A stretch of DNA of 64,000 nucleotides from Oceanobacillus sojae (GTDB lineage: Bacteria > Bacillota > Bacilli > Bacillales > Amphibacillaceae). The stretch is taken from assembly GCF_900162665.1 (NCBI RefSeq), contig NZ_LT727812.1, forward strand, positions 1,100,177-1,164,176. Direction: 5' to 3'. Below the pieces are notes generated by a model. The model was not told the origin of the DNA. It ran no database searches and saw only the letters and a program-made list of their open reading frames with translations. Shown here one piece after another: positions 1-8,809 of this stretch (its first letter is position 1; each line of letters starts with the position of its first letter). Made by a program: the position numbers and the translations under genes.

Positions 1-103
1 TCATATAGTTATTAAAAAATCTGTCATTTCAACACCCTTCAGTATGGCTATTGTTTTAAATGCGTATTTATAAAGTCCAATAAAAATAGAATCAGGCAGT
101 ACT

Positions 104-125
104 TGACTTCCTTGAAATGAAGTCA
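104..125. promoter_or_regulatory. Inverted repeat upstream of arsB (possible operator)
   Basis: TGACTTC (104-110) and GAAGTCA (119-125) form a perfect 7-bp inverted repeat with an 8-nt spacer, just before the arsB ribosome binding site. Its place suggests an operator or a 5' hairpin acting on arsB. An ArsR-type repressor is the usual regulator of such genes, but none is visible in the window, so the role is inference. Confidence 0.35.
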
Positions 126-145
126 GACAAAAGAGGAGAATCACC

Positions 146-1444
146 ATGACTTCAACGCTTATAATTGCACTTATTATTTTTTGCATAACACTTATTTTTG
201 TTATATGGCAGCCTAAGGGGCTTAATATTGGCTGGACAGCAGCAGGAGGAGCTCTTCTGGCATTATTATCAGGAGTTGTCGGATTCAATGACGTTCTGGA
301 AGTAATTAATATAACCTGGAATGCTACATTGGCCTTTGTCGCAATTATATTAATCTCCTTAGTTTTAGATGAGATTGGTTTATTTGAATGGTCTGCCCTG
401 CATATGGCTAAGGCAGCCAATGGCAATGGGCTGAAGATGTTTATTTACGTCAGTATATTAGGAGCAGTCGTAGCGGCATTATTCGCAAATGATGGAGCAG
501 CTCTAATCCTGACACCAATCATACTTGCAATGGTTCAAAACTTACATTTTAAAGCACATATGATTTTTCCATTTATAATCGCCGGGGGATTTATTGCTGA
601 TACTACTTCACTACCCTTTATCATTAGTAACCTGGTAAATATCGTGTCAGCAGACTTTTTTGGAATCGGCTTTGCAGAATATGCAGCAAGGATGATTATC
701 CCGAATCTTTTCTCCTTTATAGCGACGATTTTAGTCCTGCTGCTTTATTTCCGCAGAACAATCCCGAAAAGATATGATTTATCCAAATTAAAAGAGCCTA
801 AGGATGCAATCAAGGATATTAAAATATTTCGTTTAGCCTGGTATGTTTTGGCGCTATTAATTATCGGCTACTTTACAAGCGAGCTTATTCATGTACCTGT
901 TTCTATTATCGCAGGGCTGATAGCAGTCATCTTTGTCTTTTTAGCAAGACGCAGTCCATATGTACGGGCTAAAAAAGTGGTTAAAGATGCTCCCTGGAAT
1001 ATCGTTATCTTTTCTATAGGTATGTATGTTGTTGTCTATGGTCTGGGAAATGCAGGTCTTAACTCCGCCCTCGCAGCGGTCATTCAAGCTGCAGCTGACC
1101 GGGGATTATTTATTGCAACCTTTGCCATCGGGTTTATTGCCGCAATCCTGTCCTCCATTATGAACAATTTACCTACAGTAATGATTGATGCACTTGCCAT
1201 TGCAGAAACAAACACATCCGGTGTTCTCAGAGAATCTCTGATTTACGCCAATGTGATTGGATCTGATTTAGGACCGAAAATCACTCCAATCGGCTCTCTT
1301 GCCACACTGGTCTGGCTTTATGTGCTGTCGCAAAAGGGAATAAAAATTTCCTGGGGAGAGTATTTTAAAATTGGTATTATTTTAACTATTCCTATCCTCT
1401 TTATTACTTTATTTGGATTGTACCTGACTCTATTAATTTTTTGA
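146..1444 (+). CDS. arsB: Arsenite efflux pump membrane subunit ArsB
   Basis: This 432-residue integral membrane protein is an ArsB-family arsenite/antimonite extruder, which exports As(III) using the membrane potential or together with an ArsA ATPase. The whole chain closely follows the staphylococcal plasmid ArsB pattern, with about 11-12 hydrophobic segments. Family blocks are visible: [10 protein letters not shown] near residue 20, [12 protein letters not shown] near 115, [14 protein letters not shown] near 150 and [19 protein letters not shown] near 370. The ATG follows an AGAGGAGAA ribosome binding site. No arsR, arsC or arsA lies downstream, because the next gene converges on it, so in this window arsB stands alone. 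An upstream arsR could lie beyond the left edge. Confidence 0.93.
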   Translation: MTSTLIIALIIFCITLIFVIWQPKGLNIGWTAAGGALLALLSGVVGFNDVLEVINITWNATLAFVAIILISLVLDEIGLFEWSALHMAKAANGNGLKMFIYVSILGAVVAALFANDGAALILTPIILAMVQNLHFKAHMIFPFIIAGGFIADTTSLPFIISNLVNIVSADFFGIGFAEYAARMIIPNLFSFIATILVLLLYFRRTIPKRYDLSKLKEPKDAIKDIKIFRLAWYVLALLIIGYFTSELIHVPVSIIAGLIAVIFVFLARRSPYVRAKKVVKDAPWNIVIFSIGMYVVVYGLGNAGLNSALAAVIQAAADRGLFIATFAIGFIAAILSSIMNNLPTVMIDALAIAETNTSGVLRESLIYANVIGSDLGPKITPIGSLATLVWLYVLSQKGIKISWGEYFKIGIILTIPILFITLFGLYLTLLIF

Positions 1445-1510
1445 ACACACAGTAAAACTTATGCAGTAAGCGCAAGCAACCCAATTAATGGACTAAATTA
1501 ATAGTATGAA

Positions 1511-1544
1511 AAAGAACCAACTCTAATATCAGAATTGGTTCTTT
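1511..1544. terminator. Bidirectional terminator between arsB and ctaB
   Basis: AAAGAACCAA (1511-1520) pairs perfectly with TTGGTTCTTT (1535-1544). The A and T runs at the stem ends let it serve both converging genes. Confidence 0.75.
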
Positions 1545-1575
1545 CCTATTCATTAATATAAATCCCTGTATCACA

Positions 1576-2493
1576 TTACAGTTTAAAAATAATCCCCATC
1601 AGTGAATAAATAATCACCGTTGAAAAAACAATTGTCATATGAATAAGAGAATAAATAAACATAGATTTAGCCCATTTCTCCGGGTCCATCCGTTTATAGC
1701 CAAAAATACTTAAAACAAGCCAGCCCGTACCCATTATAAGAGATACAAGCATCAGACCGATACTTAATGAGCTTAATAAAAAGCTGATTCCTATCATAAC
1801 CGCTAAATATATATTGGTCTGGATATATGTCCGCCTGACTCCCTTAACAACAGGGAGCATTGGAACGCCGGCAGCCTTATACTCTTCATGCCGCCGGATC
1901 GCAATGGAATAAAAATGCGGCATCTGCCAGATAACTGCAATCACAAATAATCCTAAAATCGCCGGATGGGTGATATCCGGATACATCGAAGCCCAGCCGA
2001 TTAAAGGAGGCATCGCCCCGGATATACTGCCAATCTCTGTATTAAATACTGTTCTCCTCTTGCTCCACATGGTATATGGAACCACATAAAAAAACAGACC
2101 CAGAAAGCCCAGGAAGCCTGCCAGCAGAGTTGTGAAGGACAGCAGTGTAATTCCGGCTGCAGCCATCAGGATTCCCAGCCATAATACAGTCCGGGGCTTG
2201 ATTTCCCCTGTAACAGTCGGTCTTCCCTGTGTTCTTTTCATTATCGCGTCAATATCGCGATCATATAAATTATTAAAAGCTCCCGCTGCCCCTATCACAA
2301 AAATTGAGCCTAAGATAGCAAGCAGGATTTCCGGCAGCTTCTCAAAAATACCAATCTGGTATGTGTATAAAGATAATGTTAACCCCGCAAACATCGGAAT
2401 CAGGTTGGAACGGATAATTCCAGTTTTCACCGTTTGCGAAAGAATTTTTAATAAGGGCATTTTCTGATTTTGCCCACTCGCTGCTTCTGTCAT
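1576..2493 (-). CDS. ctaB: Protohaem IX farnesyltransferase (haem O synthase)
   Basis: A polytopic UbiA-superfamily prenyltransferase of 305 residues. It adds a farnesyl group to protohaem IX to make haem O, the precursor of haem A for cytochrome oxidases. The metal/diphosphate-binding motif NLYDRDIDAIMKRT is at residues 75-88, followed by the typical second loop near YTMWSKRRT. Length is normal for CtaB. The ATG is preceded by GGGAGAA. It is not next to ctaA or the ctaCDEF oxidase genes, so it is either a detached or second copy; Bacillus species often carry two. Transcription ends at the shared hairpin with arsB. Confidence 0.93.
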   Translation of the reverse strand: MTEAASGQNQKMPLLKILSQTVKTGIIRSNLIPMFAGLTLSLYTYQIGIFEKLPEILLAILGSIFVIGAAGAFNNLYDRDIDAIMKRTQGRPTVTGEIKPRTVLWLGILMAAAGITLLSFTTLLAGFLGFLGLFFYVVPYTMWSKRRTVFNTEIGSISGAMPPLIGWASMYPDITHPAILGLFVIAVIWQMPHFYSIAIRRHEEYKAAGVPMLPVVKGVRRTYIQTNIYLAVMIGISFLLSSLSIGLMLVSLIMGTGWLVLSIFGYKRMDPEKWAKSMFIYSLIHMTIVFSTVIIYSLMGIIFKL

Positions 2494-2727
2494 TTCTAAT
2501 CGATTCTCCCTTTTACCATCTATATCAAATTTATATTTTTAAATTTAAGCACTAAGAAAAATATATACCATACACTGCTTTAATTCCAGTTAATGTGCTT
2601 GTATAGAAGGTTTTATCAGATGAAATTGTGAACATTAGAAGAACGCGTTTTCGCAATTTTAAAATTTTGGAGCTTTATTTGCTGCTGTGCCGGAATTTTT
2701 ATTTTCCTTCAATATAATAAAAGAAAA

Positions 2728-2752
2728 CCATGCATCTCTTAAAGATACATGG
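2728..2752 (-). terminator. Terminator of the two-component operon
   Basis: CCATG-C-ATCT (2728-2737) pairs with AGAT-A-CATGG (2743-2752) with one mismatch. On the minus strand the stem is followed by TTTTCTT. It lies just beyond the histidine kinase stop. Confidence 0.65.
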
Positions 2753-2773
2753 ATCAAAAATCAAATGTTAATA

Positions 2774-4216
2774 TTACTTATATTTCATATTACAAATAAT
2801 TACGGTAAAAACAGCCCCTCCATTCGGATGATTATCTGCACTGATTTTGCCGTGATGCTGCTCTGCAATGGTTTTGGCAATAAATAAGCCCAAACCGGAG
2901 TGACCATCTGCGCTATTCCGTGCCTTATCCTCCCGAAAGAACTTTTTAAACAGCTTTATCTGGTTTTCTCTTGAAAAGCCTGGGCCACTATCTGCAATAA
3001 CAAGCTTAAGTTCTTTTTCAGATATATACGTATCCCAGGTGATAACCCCCTGCTTCGGTGTATAGCGCAAACTATTAATTAAAATATTATCCAGCATTTG
3101 ATTCACGCGAAAAGGATCCAGGTAAAATAAATCCTGCTTATCTTCCGGATAATGAATCGAAGCCTGTAACCGGATATCCTGCGCATGGCATAATTGTCTG
3201 TACTCATTGATTTTATCCTGAATAAACACTTCAGGATTTACTGGCTCTGTTTCCAAATGTACTTCTGGATTCTCATAGCTGGATACATCATTTAATTCTT
3301 GAATTAAACGAATGGAACGCCGGCAGTTTAACAGAATGGTCTGCAAATACTGTGTTACCCGTTTGGGAAGCTCATCATGGGTTTCTAAAATCCCCTCTGC
3401 ATGCCCTTGAATAATGGTTAACGGCGTTTTTAAATCGTGGGCAACAGCTGCAACCATTTCTCTTCTTTCTTCTTCCAGGCTCCATTGTTTTTCAAGGGCT
3501 TCTTTTAAAGCCGCCTTCATCTTATCAAATGCCGACACAAGCTGATGCAGTTCTTTGATATTACTTTGATTATGCATTGTAAAATTTAAATCCTGTTTTT
3601 CTATTTTTCCGGCGCCGGCAATAATTTCATTAAACGGTTCCTTCATTCGTTTCGCCCAGCGTCTGCCAATAAAATAAGTAAACAGAAAAATATATATAAA
3701 TGGTGTGATAATAGCGAAAATAAATAAGCTCAAAAGAATCGCCCGGGATTCTGCATTTGCTGAAATAACGGATAATTGATAACGAAACCCGGCCGCCCCA
3801 ATAAAATTCTGTCCGCTGTCAAAAATAGGATAGTATACAACAATCTGATTGTCATCATAAATATTTTTATTCAGCTGTGTATAGACATCCTCGCTTGAAG
3901 ATAGATAGCGTTCGGTCGTACTCCCGTATTGAATCTGACCCTCCGTATTCACAATCTGATAGTCCAACCCTTCTAAAGGTATACTCTTTTCTAATAGTTC
4001 CTGGTTATCCGGATCCAATATATTATCCTGTTTATTCACCATCTCCACAAGCTCAGGAATCTGACTTTCGTAATAATTAGCAGGATTCAATGTTTTGTTT
4101 TGATTGATGATCGTAAATAAAAGAAACCCCAATATCCAGGTAAGCAGGGTTGCCAGAATACTGAACAGCATAATACGATAAAAATGACGGCTTAATTGTT
4201 TTCGCAGCGTTAACAT
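2774..4216 (-). CDS. Sensor histidine kinase of an OmpR-type two-component system
   Basis: A membrane sensor kinase. TM1 is at about residues 13-38, an extracytoplasmic domain of about 120 residues follows, then TM2 near 158-181 and a HAMP-like linker. The HisKA block AAVAHDLKTPLT has the phosphoacceptor His near residue 260, and the catalytic domain has N-box NILINSLRYTP and G-boxes ADSGPGF and GLGLF. The frame stays open upstream into the response regulator. I choose the ATG at 4216 because it lies 4 nt after the regulator's stop and has GGGAAGG as a ribosome binding site; this gives 480 residues. No target gene is adjacent, so the signal is unknown. Confidence 0.9.
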   Translation of the reverse strand: MLTLRKQLSRHFYRIMLFSILATLLTWILGFLLFTIINQNKTLNPANYYESQIPELVEMVNKQDNILDPDNQELLEKSIPLEGLDYQIVNTEGQIQYGSTTERYLSSSEDVYTQLNKNIYDDNQIVVYYPIFDSGQNFIGAAGFRYQLSVISANAESRAILLSLFIFAIITPFIYIFLFTYFIGRRWAKRMKEPFNEIIAGAGKIEKQDLNFTMHNQSNIKELHQLVSAFDKMKAALKEALEKQWSLEEERREMVAAVAHDLKTPLTIIQGHAEGILETHDELPKRVTQYLQTILLNCRRSIRLIQELNDVSSYENPEVHLETEPVNPEVFIQDKINEYRQLCHAQDIRLQASIHYPEDKQDLFYLDPFRVNQMLDNILINSLRYTPKQGVITWDTYISEKELKLVIADSGPGFSRENQIKLFKKFFREDKARNSADGHSGLGLFIAKTIAEQHHGKISADNHPNGGAVFTVIICNMKYK

Positions 4217-4220
4217 AAGT

Positions 4221-4910
4221 TTAGCCTTCCCATTTGTATCCAACACCCCAGACAGTTGATATGTAGGTAGAAAGCGGATCATACTTTTGAATTTTTGCAC
4301 GTATTTTCTTAATATGCTCTGTGATTGTTGTAGAATCTCCAAAAGAATCTATTCCCCAAACCTGTTCATAAATCTGCTCTTTAGAGAAGACCTGGTTAGG
4401 ATGCATAACGAGGAATTTTATAATCTCAAATTCCCGATAAGTGAAAGCCAGCTTTTTATCCTGATAAAACACTTCATAGGCCAATGTATCAATAATAAGA
4501 TTTTTAGCATGAATCCGATGATAAGCCTTGTTCGAATTTCTATGCTCCCGCCGCAAATGTGCAAAAATTCTTGTTTTCAGTTCCTTTAAACTGAATGGCT
4601 TTTCTATATAATCGTCTCCTCCCACCACCAAACCTTTGATCCGGTCATGCTCTGTATTTCTGGCACTGACAAATAGAATCGGGCAGGATACATGCTGCCG
4701 TATCTCTTCACAGAGCTGGTATCCATCCATTCCCGGCATCATAATATCAAGCACAATTAAATCCGGCTGCTGCGGAAGCTGTCGCAAGGCCTCTTCACTA
4801 TTATAGGCAACCAAGATCTGGTATCCTTCATCCTCCAGGGAATCTTTCATAAAGGTTACGATATCCTGCTCATCATCTACAAGCATAATTTTACTTTTCA
4901 CTTTTATCAT
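4221..4910 (-). CDS. OmpR/PhoB-family response regulator
   Basis: Receiver domain at residues 1-118 with acidic pocket VDDE, phosphoacceptor Asp55 in LDIMMPG and conserved Lys104 in EKPF, then a C-terminal winged-helix DNA-binding domain ending in TVWGVGYKWEG. It pairs with the kinase 4 nt downstream. An upstream TTG at 4943 extends the frame. I prefer ATG 4910 (229 residues); a GTG at 4901, better spaced from AGATAGG, is equally possible. Its regulon cannot be deduced from the sequence. Confidence 0.9.
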   Translation of the reverse strand: MIKVKSKIMLVDDEQDIVTFMKDSLEDEGYQILVAYNSEEALRQLPQQPDLIVLDIMMPGMDGYQLCEEIRQHVSCPILFVSARNTEHDRIKGLVVGGDDYIEKPFSLKELKTRIFAHLRREHRNSNKAYHRIHAKNLIIDTLAYEVFYQDKKLAFTYREFEIIKFLVMHPNQVFSKEQIYEQVWGIDSFGDSTTITEHIKKIRAKIQKYDPLSTYISTVWGVGYKWEG

Positions 4911-5124
4911 CCTATCTTTCTTTTTCCGAATTCCTATATTCAATATCTAACTTCTAAAAATCAGAGACACATCTTCTGTCCGGCCGTCTCGGTCATTAAC
5001 AGTACTACTGACAATGATTGGATTTAAACTTCTTTTTATTCCATAGTATAAATGATAAAAATAAAGATATTATAAAGAGGCATACAAATAACTGTAATAT
5101 ACGCATATCAAACTATAAAGTAAG

Positions 5125-5157
5125 AAGCACACATACCCATTTTCAGTATGTGTGCTT
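5125..5157. terminator. Strong 12-bp hairpin terminator
   Basis: AAGCACACATAC (5125-5136) pairs perfectly with GTATGTGTGCTT (5146-5157). The clean U-run (5156-5162) follows on the plus strand. The only annotated gene it could serve is the minus-strand DUF4064 gene, for which the tail is poorer (CTTCTTACTTT). Confidence 0.7.
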
Positions 5158-5174
5158 TTTTATAATATCTATGT

Positions 5175-5621
5175 TTACATTATTCCGTTTCCGGCTTTCC
5201 GATGTTTCACCACCGTGATCACACCGGCAATCAGATAACCAATACCGCCAATGACACCTAAACCCAGTGTTAAAATAGTACTTAAAACTCCTAAAATAAT
5301 CAGCAAGATACCAATCAGCTTCACTCTTATCCGTTTACCTAAGAAGACAGCTGCCGCAATACCTAAAAGGATTGAAACAATTGCAACGATAATAACAAAA
5401 ATCACACTGTTACTGAAGATTTCTATCTGTTCTTCCTGCGTTACACCGCCAAGCTCATCTCCTGTACTTTGTAATCTGTCCTCTACTTCTTCTCTGAACC
5501 CCTCATCAGAATCTAAATCGCCAAGCATACTGTAGGAATTCATTGCCAGAAGACCAAATGATAGAATAGCGATAATAATAAATATTATACTGATATTATA
5601 TTTGACTTCTCCTGTCCGCAA
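5175..5621 (-). CDS. DUF4064-type small membrane protein
   Basis: About 148 residues: an N-terminal transmembrane segment, an acidic soluble loop (near 30-65), then two or three hydrophobic segments rich in Gly and Leu. This is the layout of the DUF4064 family, whose members begin with an xRTGE motif. I therefore place the start at the TTG at 5621 (LRTGEVKYN), which has an excellent AGGGGGGTG ribosome binding site 5 nt away. An upstream GTG at 5675 extends the frame but its AGAGAGG lies against the start. No biochemical function is known to me. Confidence 0.7.
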   Translation of the reverse strand: MRTGEVKYNISIIFIIIAILSFGLLAMNSYSMLGDLDSDEGFREEVEDRLQSTGDELGGVTQEEQIEIFSNSVIFVIIVAIVSILLGIAAAVFLGKRIRVKLIGILLIILGVLSTILTLGLGVIGGIGYLIAGVITVVKHRKAGNGIM

Positions 5622-5750
5622 AATCGCACCCCCCTGTTTATACCCAATTAAAATTATGTATGGTTCTTTTTTCACCCTCTCTCTATATTAAATCATAGGC
5701 AGGAGAATTGAAAAGAAATGTATCAGTTTGTAAGTCTTTTTCTTCCTTTT

Positions 5751-6443
5751 TTAATACTTCTGCTTTTTATACCAGCATATGAAAAGAAAGATGACTGCTG
5801 TCATCCAAATCGCAGGGACAGCCAGATAAGAAAGAAAAGGTTCATTCAAGTAAAGCTGGTCAATCCCGTAATGAAGATGATAATTTGGAAAAATAGCGAG
5901 CCAGGGCATACTATCCTTGCTGCTATTCATCAGGAGACCTTCAATAAAAAAATAGAATAAAATGACTGGCGTACCATAAAGACTGATTTCAATGGTATTC
6001 TTTGTTTTGATTCCTAAGATAGTCCCGACAACCAGCATGATAGCTACGATAGGCAGAACCAGTATAAATAGTTTTACGATAAAGAAAAAATGGTTTCCGT
6101 AAAGTACAGAGAAAATAACCAATACAAATATCGTTACTGTAAATGTAACCAGCATTTTGGAAAGAAAGATTTCTTTAAACGAAAAACCAGCTTGCTTTAA
6201 ACGTCGAATTGTCCTCTGCTCCTGCTCCTCAACCATTAAGTGCCCTTGCATCAGCATTGTAAGCATTACGAAAATAAATCCAAGTAAAAACGATAATGAA
6301 AGGTTTTCTTCCGGAACAACAGCAAGTATAGAAATTAAAAAAATTGCCCCAATCAGATTAAATAATATCTGTCCATTCCAGCGTAAATCACATATATCCT
6401 TATACAGTAATGCTTTCCACCGTCCCAAACGTTTTTTCATCAT
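5751..6443 (-). CDS. ABC-2-type transporter permease
   Basis: A 230-residue membrane protein with six predicted hydrophobic segments and the ABC-2 hallmark cytoplasmic stretch MVEEQEQRTIRRLKQAGFS after TM2. It would form the transmembrane part of an exporter. Its start overlaps the stop of the upstream pseudo-ATPase/LytTR gene by 4 nt (ATGA), so the two are translationally coupled. Because that neighbour seems unable to hydrolyse ATP, either another ATPase serves this permease or the pair works as a sensor/regulator. Substrate unknown. Confidence 0.75.
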   Translation of the reverse strand: MMKKRLGRWKALLYKDICDLRWNGQILFNLIGAIFLISILAVVPEENLSLSFLLGFIFVMLTMLMQGHLMVEEQEQRTIRRLKQAGFSFKEIFLSKMLVTFTVTIFVLVIFSVLYGNHFFFIVKLFILVLPIVAIMLVVGTILGIKTKNTIEISLYGTPVILFYFFIEGLLMNSSKDSMPWLAIFPNYHLHYGIDQLYLNEPFLSYLAVPAIWMTAVIFLFICWYKKQKY

Positions 6444-7447
6444 AAATGTATCAACTCTTTCAGCTTACTATAGTTCCCTTTCGACAACGGGATAGTACTT
6501 CCAGGCGGATTATCCAGACGGAGACTATAGCTGTTTTTGCTCCAAATAATAATTTCCCGTACCCGCTGCAGATTAACCAGATAGGAACGGTGGCAACGGA
6601 AAAAGCCCAACGGCTCCAACCGTTCCTCTAATGTTTTTATCGTGTTGGAGGAAGCAAACTCCTCATCATTTACAAAAAGATAAGTCTGCCCATCACGGGC
6701 TTCAATATAATCAATTTCCAGCGGATTAAAGAGAATGATTTTATCCTCGATTTTTGCACTGATCTTATCCAGCTGCACCTGTATACTTGACATTTCTTCT
6801 CCAGGCTTCTCTTCCACAGTATCTTCCGTATCCTCTATATCCTGCTCCAGCTGCCTGATACCCCGGTTAGAATAACGGTAAACAGAATGACCAAGACGGA
6901 TCGCTTCCTCCAGTGTCGGTGTAAATAATAGCACCGCTGCTCCTCTATCAGCTAAATGTATCAGCAAATTATGAAGCACATGCTTGGATTGCAGGTCAAG
7001 ACTGAGAGACGGGTCCTCAAAAATATATACAGCAGCCTGCTGAATCAGTGCAGAGGCAAATAATAACCGGCACTGCTCAGACCGGGTCAACAGCTTTGCC
7101 TTCTTCGTTGCACAGGTCTGTAATTCACATAGATTCAGAATCAGCTCTAAATCTGCCTGTTTCTGGTATAATTTGCACCAGAACTTGAGCATTTGCATCA
7201 CAGTCAACCGTTTATATAACCCATCTGTCTGCTGGAATAAATAGACACTTTGAAACCCGCCTTCCGGTAAGGTAATCGCTTCTTTTTTTATCTGATGCGG
7301 CTGATTTAATAACTCAAAAAAATGTCCGATATATTCATTTTCGCATTGAACAGCAATAATTTCTCCTGTTTGCACAGTTAAGCTTAACTCAGGCAGCAGC
7401 ACTGTATTTTTTTCAATTTTTTTAAGTCTATTAAAAGAAATTGCCAT
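6440..7447 (-). CDS. Degenerate ABC-ATPase fused to a LytTR DNA-binding domain
   Basis: A 335-residue fusion. Residues 1-205 follow the ABC-ATPase fold but the catalytic motifs are eroded. The P-loop position (33-42) reads VQCENEYIGH with no GKS/T, the signature is LTRSEQ (120-125) instead of LSGGQ, and Walker B is VYIFEDP (140-146). After an acidic linker (203-220), residues 228-333 are a LytTR domain with the typical FFRCHRSYLVNL block (282-293) and SKGNYSKLKEL. ABC-LytTR fusions are known in Firmicutes and act as transcription regulators of their own transporter operons. AAAGGAG precedes the ATG. It sits between a small membrane protein gene and the ABC-2 permease gene. Confidence 0.85.
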   Translation of the reverse strand: MAISFNRLKKIEKNTVLLPELSLTVQTGEIIAVQCENEYIGHFFELLNQPHQIKKEAITLPEGGFQSVYLFQQTDGLYKRLTVMQMLKFWCKLYQKQADLELILNLCELQTCATKKAKLLTRSEQCRLLFASALIQQAAVYIFEDPSLSLDLQSKHVLHNLLIHLADRGAAVLLFTPTLEEAIRLGHSVYRYSNRGIRQLEQDIEDTEDTVEEKPGEEMSSIQVQLDKISAKIEDKIILFNPLEIDYIEARDGQTYLFVNDEEFASSNTIKTLEERLEPLGFFRCHRSYLVNLQRVREIIIWSKNSYSLRLDNPPGSTIPLSKGNYSKLKELIHL

Positions 7448-7513
7448 CCAACTACTCCTTTATTCCATCTATTTCTTCATTTTAATCATATAGGAAGCAT
7501 TGTTATTTAACCA

Positions 7514-7744
7514 TTATTTTTGATATTCATCTGAATCTTTATTTGAGCCGATAGAAGCTAAAACAAAGGACAGAGCAACAATTAAGGCAATACAGATAAA
7601 ACCGGCAGGCACAAACCATCCGGGAGCTTCAAAATCCGGAAATGCCGGAATCGCCTTTGATAAGGGATCATAAATAACCAGAAACGGAACCACTGCAAGC
7701 AATACGATTAGTACAGCTACAGCTTTTTGTAATATTTTTTTCAT
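7514..7744 (-). CDS. Small two-TM membrane protein, first gene of the LytTR operon
   Basis: A 76-residue protein with two hydrophobic segments (about 4-24 and 43-64) separated by a proline-rich loop with PAFPDFEAPGW, and a short charged tail. The ATG at 7744 is chosen because AAAGGAGA lies 8 nt upstream; an upstream start would add 29 residues without a binding site. It is 66 nt upstream of the ABC-LytTR gene on the same strand, so probably co-transcribed. I do not recognise a family. LytTR regulators often pair with small membrane proteins, so a sensory or inhibitory role is a guess. Confidence 0.6.
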   Translation of the reverse strand: MKKILQKAVAVLIVLLAVVPFLVIYDPLSKAIPAFPDFEAPGWFVPAGFICIALIVALSFVLASIGSNKDSDEYQK

Positions 7745-7950
7745 AACATATCTCTCCTTTTTCGAAAATGAAATAAAGGGTATGACAAGATTGGACGTAT
7801 ATAAACAAAAGGAAATATATGGTTTAAACATCTGAAAACCCCTTCCAATTTACATATACTGTTATTATTTTGTTTCTTTTGCATCCAAAGATTATTACCC
7901 AGGAAATAATCTTTGGCACCGAACTCTATTTCGTTATCATGTCTTTCCTA

Positions 7951-8448
7951 TTATGAAAATGGATTTAGATTTGGAAGATATTCCAAAAGGTTGACACCAT
8001 AATGAAAAGCAACTCCTAATGCAACAGACCATACCCCTATACCAATCGCCTGCCAGATACTCACATAAGATTTTTTAGCTCCTGATGCAATAGAAATAGC
8101 TGCACATACGTGATAACAAATAATCGGACCAGCAAAGGATAGACCTGCAACACCATATTTTTTGAATATATTCTGAGCACGATTTTTTCTTTTGCTGTTT
8201 GTATCTTTATGACCAGACACTTTCTTGCGCAAACCAGAAATCACCCAGATAAAAACCATCACAGACAGCCAGTTACCAATAGCACCAATTAAAACAACCT
8301 GAATACTAGGGAAACCAAAGACAATCCCAATCGGAATTGCTACATAGGACTCAAAGAAAGGTACAATAGAGATTAGAAATATACTTAAATACTGCACCCA
8401 TATATCTGCCTCAATTAAGTTAATCAGTAAATTTTGAAACCATTCCAT
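7951..8448 (-). CDS. Small multidrug export-type membrane protein (Sm_multidrug_ex)
   Basis: A 165-residue membrane protein with the opening typical of this family (WVQYLSIFLISIVPFFESYVAIPIG split over residues 17-41), a basic central loop KKVSGHKDTNSKRKNRAQN, a re-entrant glycine/proline segment AGPIICYH and a C-terminal hydrophobic segment. The family name reflects an early annotation; the transported substrate is not established. AAGGAGTG lies 10 nt before the ATG. It appears monocistronic. Confidence 0.75.
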   Translation of the reverse strand: MEWFQNLLINLIEADIWVQYLSIFLISIVPFFESYVAIPIGIVFGFPSIQVVLIGAIGNWLSVMVFIWVISGLRKKVSGHKDTNSKRKNRAQNIFKKYGVAGLSFAGPIICYHVCAAISIASGAKKSYVSIWQAIGIGVWSVALGVAFHYGVNLLEYLPNLNPFS

Positions 8449-8641
8449 GAAACATTCACTCCTTATTTGTTTGTTGTCTTAAGCATATGGGAGAGAATAT
8501 ATTACTGCATTAGATTCCTGATGAAGAGAGGACAGAAACCATTGAACGGAATCTGGATGATGATGAATGGTACTCATTTTTTAAGAGGAACGGGTATCAC
8601 AGAAGTTCCTTGAATATAAACAAAGTAACGGGGGGAAATAT

Positions 8642-8692
8642 ATGAAGGGTGTTAATCCAAAAGTTATTTTCTATAGAAAAACTCCTGATTAA
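8642..8692 (+). CDS. Possible 16-residue peptide
   Basis: ATG preceded by GGGGGGAAATAT encodes MKGVNPKVIFYRKTPD and a stop. The ribosome binding site is strong but the peptide is very short, no promoter is evident, and I recognise no family. It may equally be debris of a lost gene. Confidence 0.2.
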   Translation: MKGVNPKVIFYRKTPD

Positions 8693-8774
8693 ATAATTTT
8701 CCATTTATATGGAATTTACTTTTTTACAAGAAGATGTATTTTACAATATAATGTTGATTACTTTTCCATAAAAA

Positions 8775-8802
8775 GAAGGAACCTCCTAAAATAGATTCCT
8801 TC
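8775..8802 (-). terminator. Terminator of the siderophore operon
   Basis: GAAGGAA (8775-8781) pairs with TTCCTTC (8796-8802). On the minus strand it is followed by a T-run (8774-8771). It lies 8 nt after the last gene of the iron operon. Confidence 0.65.
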
Positions 8803-8809
8803 CTTTATT

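Larger units (their letters stand above)
8449..8809. other. 361-bp gap: tiny ORF and a terminator
   Basis: The gap between the multidrug-type gene and the esterase gene holds a 16-codon ORF with a strong ribosome binding site (8642-8692), an open but start-less frame just before it (about 8515-8643), and the esterase terminator (8775-8802). Nothing else is clear. Confidence 0.4.

Noticed and set aside
1-426. 141-codon minus-strand frame over the arsB 5' end
   Set aside because: It is antisense to arsB, has no ribosome binding site and a composition typical of a shadow frame.
7745-7950. Search for LytTR direct repeats upstream of the small membrane protein gene
   Set aside because: No convincing pair of LytTR-type 9-bp repeats was found by eye.
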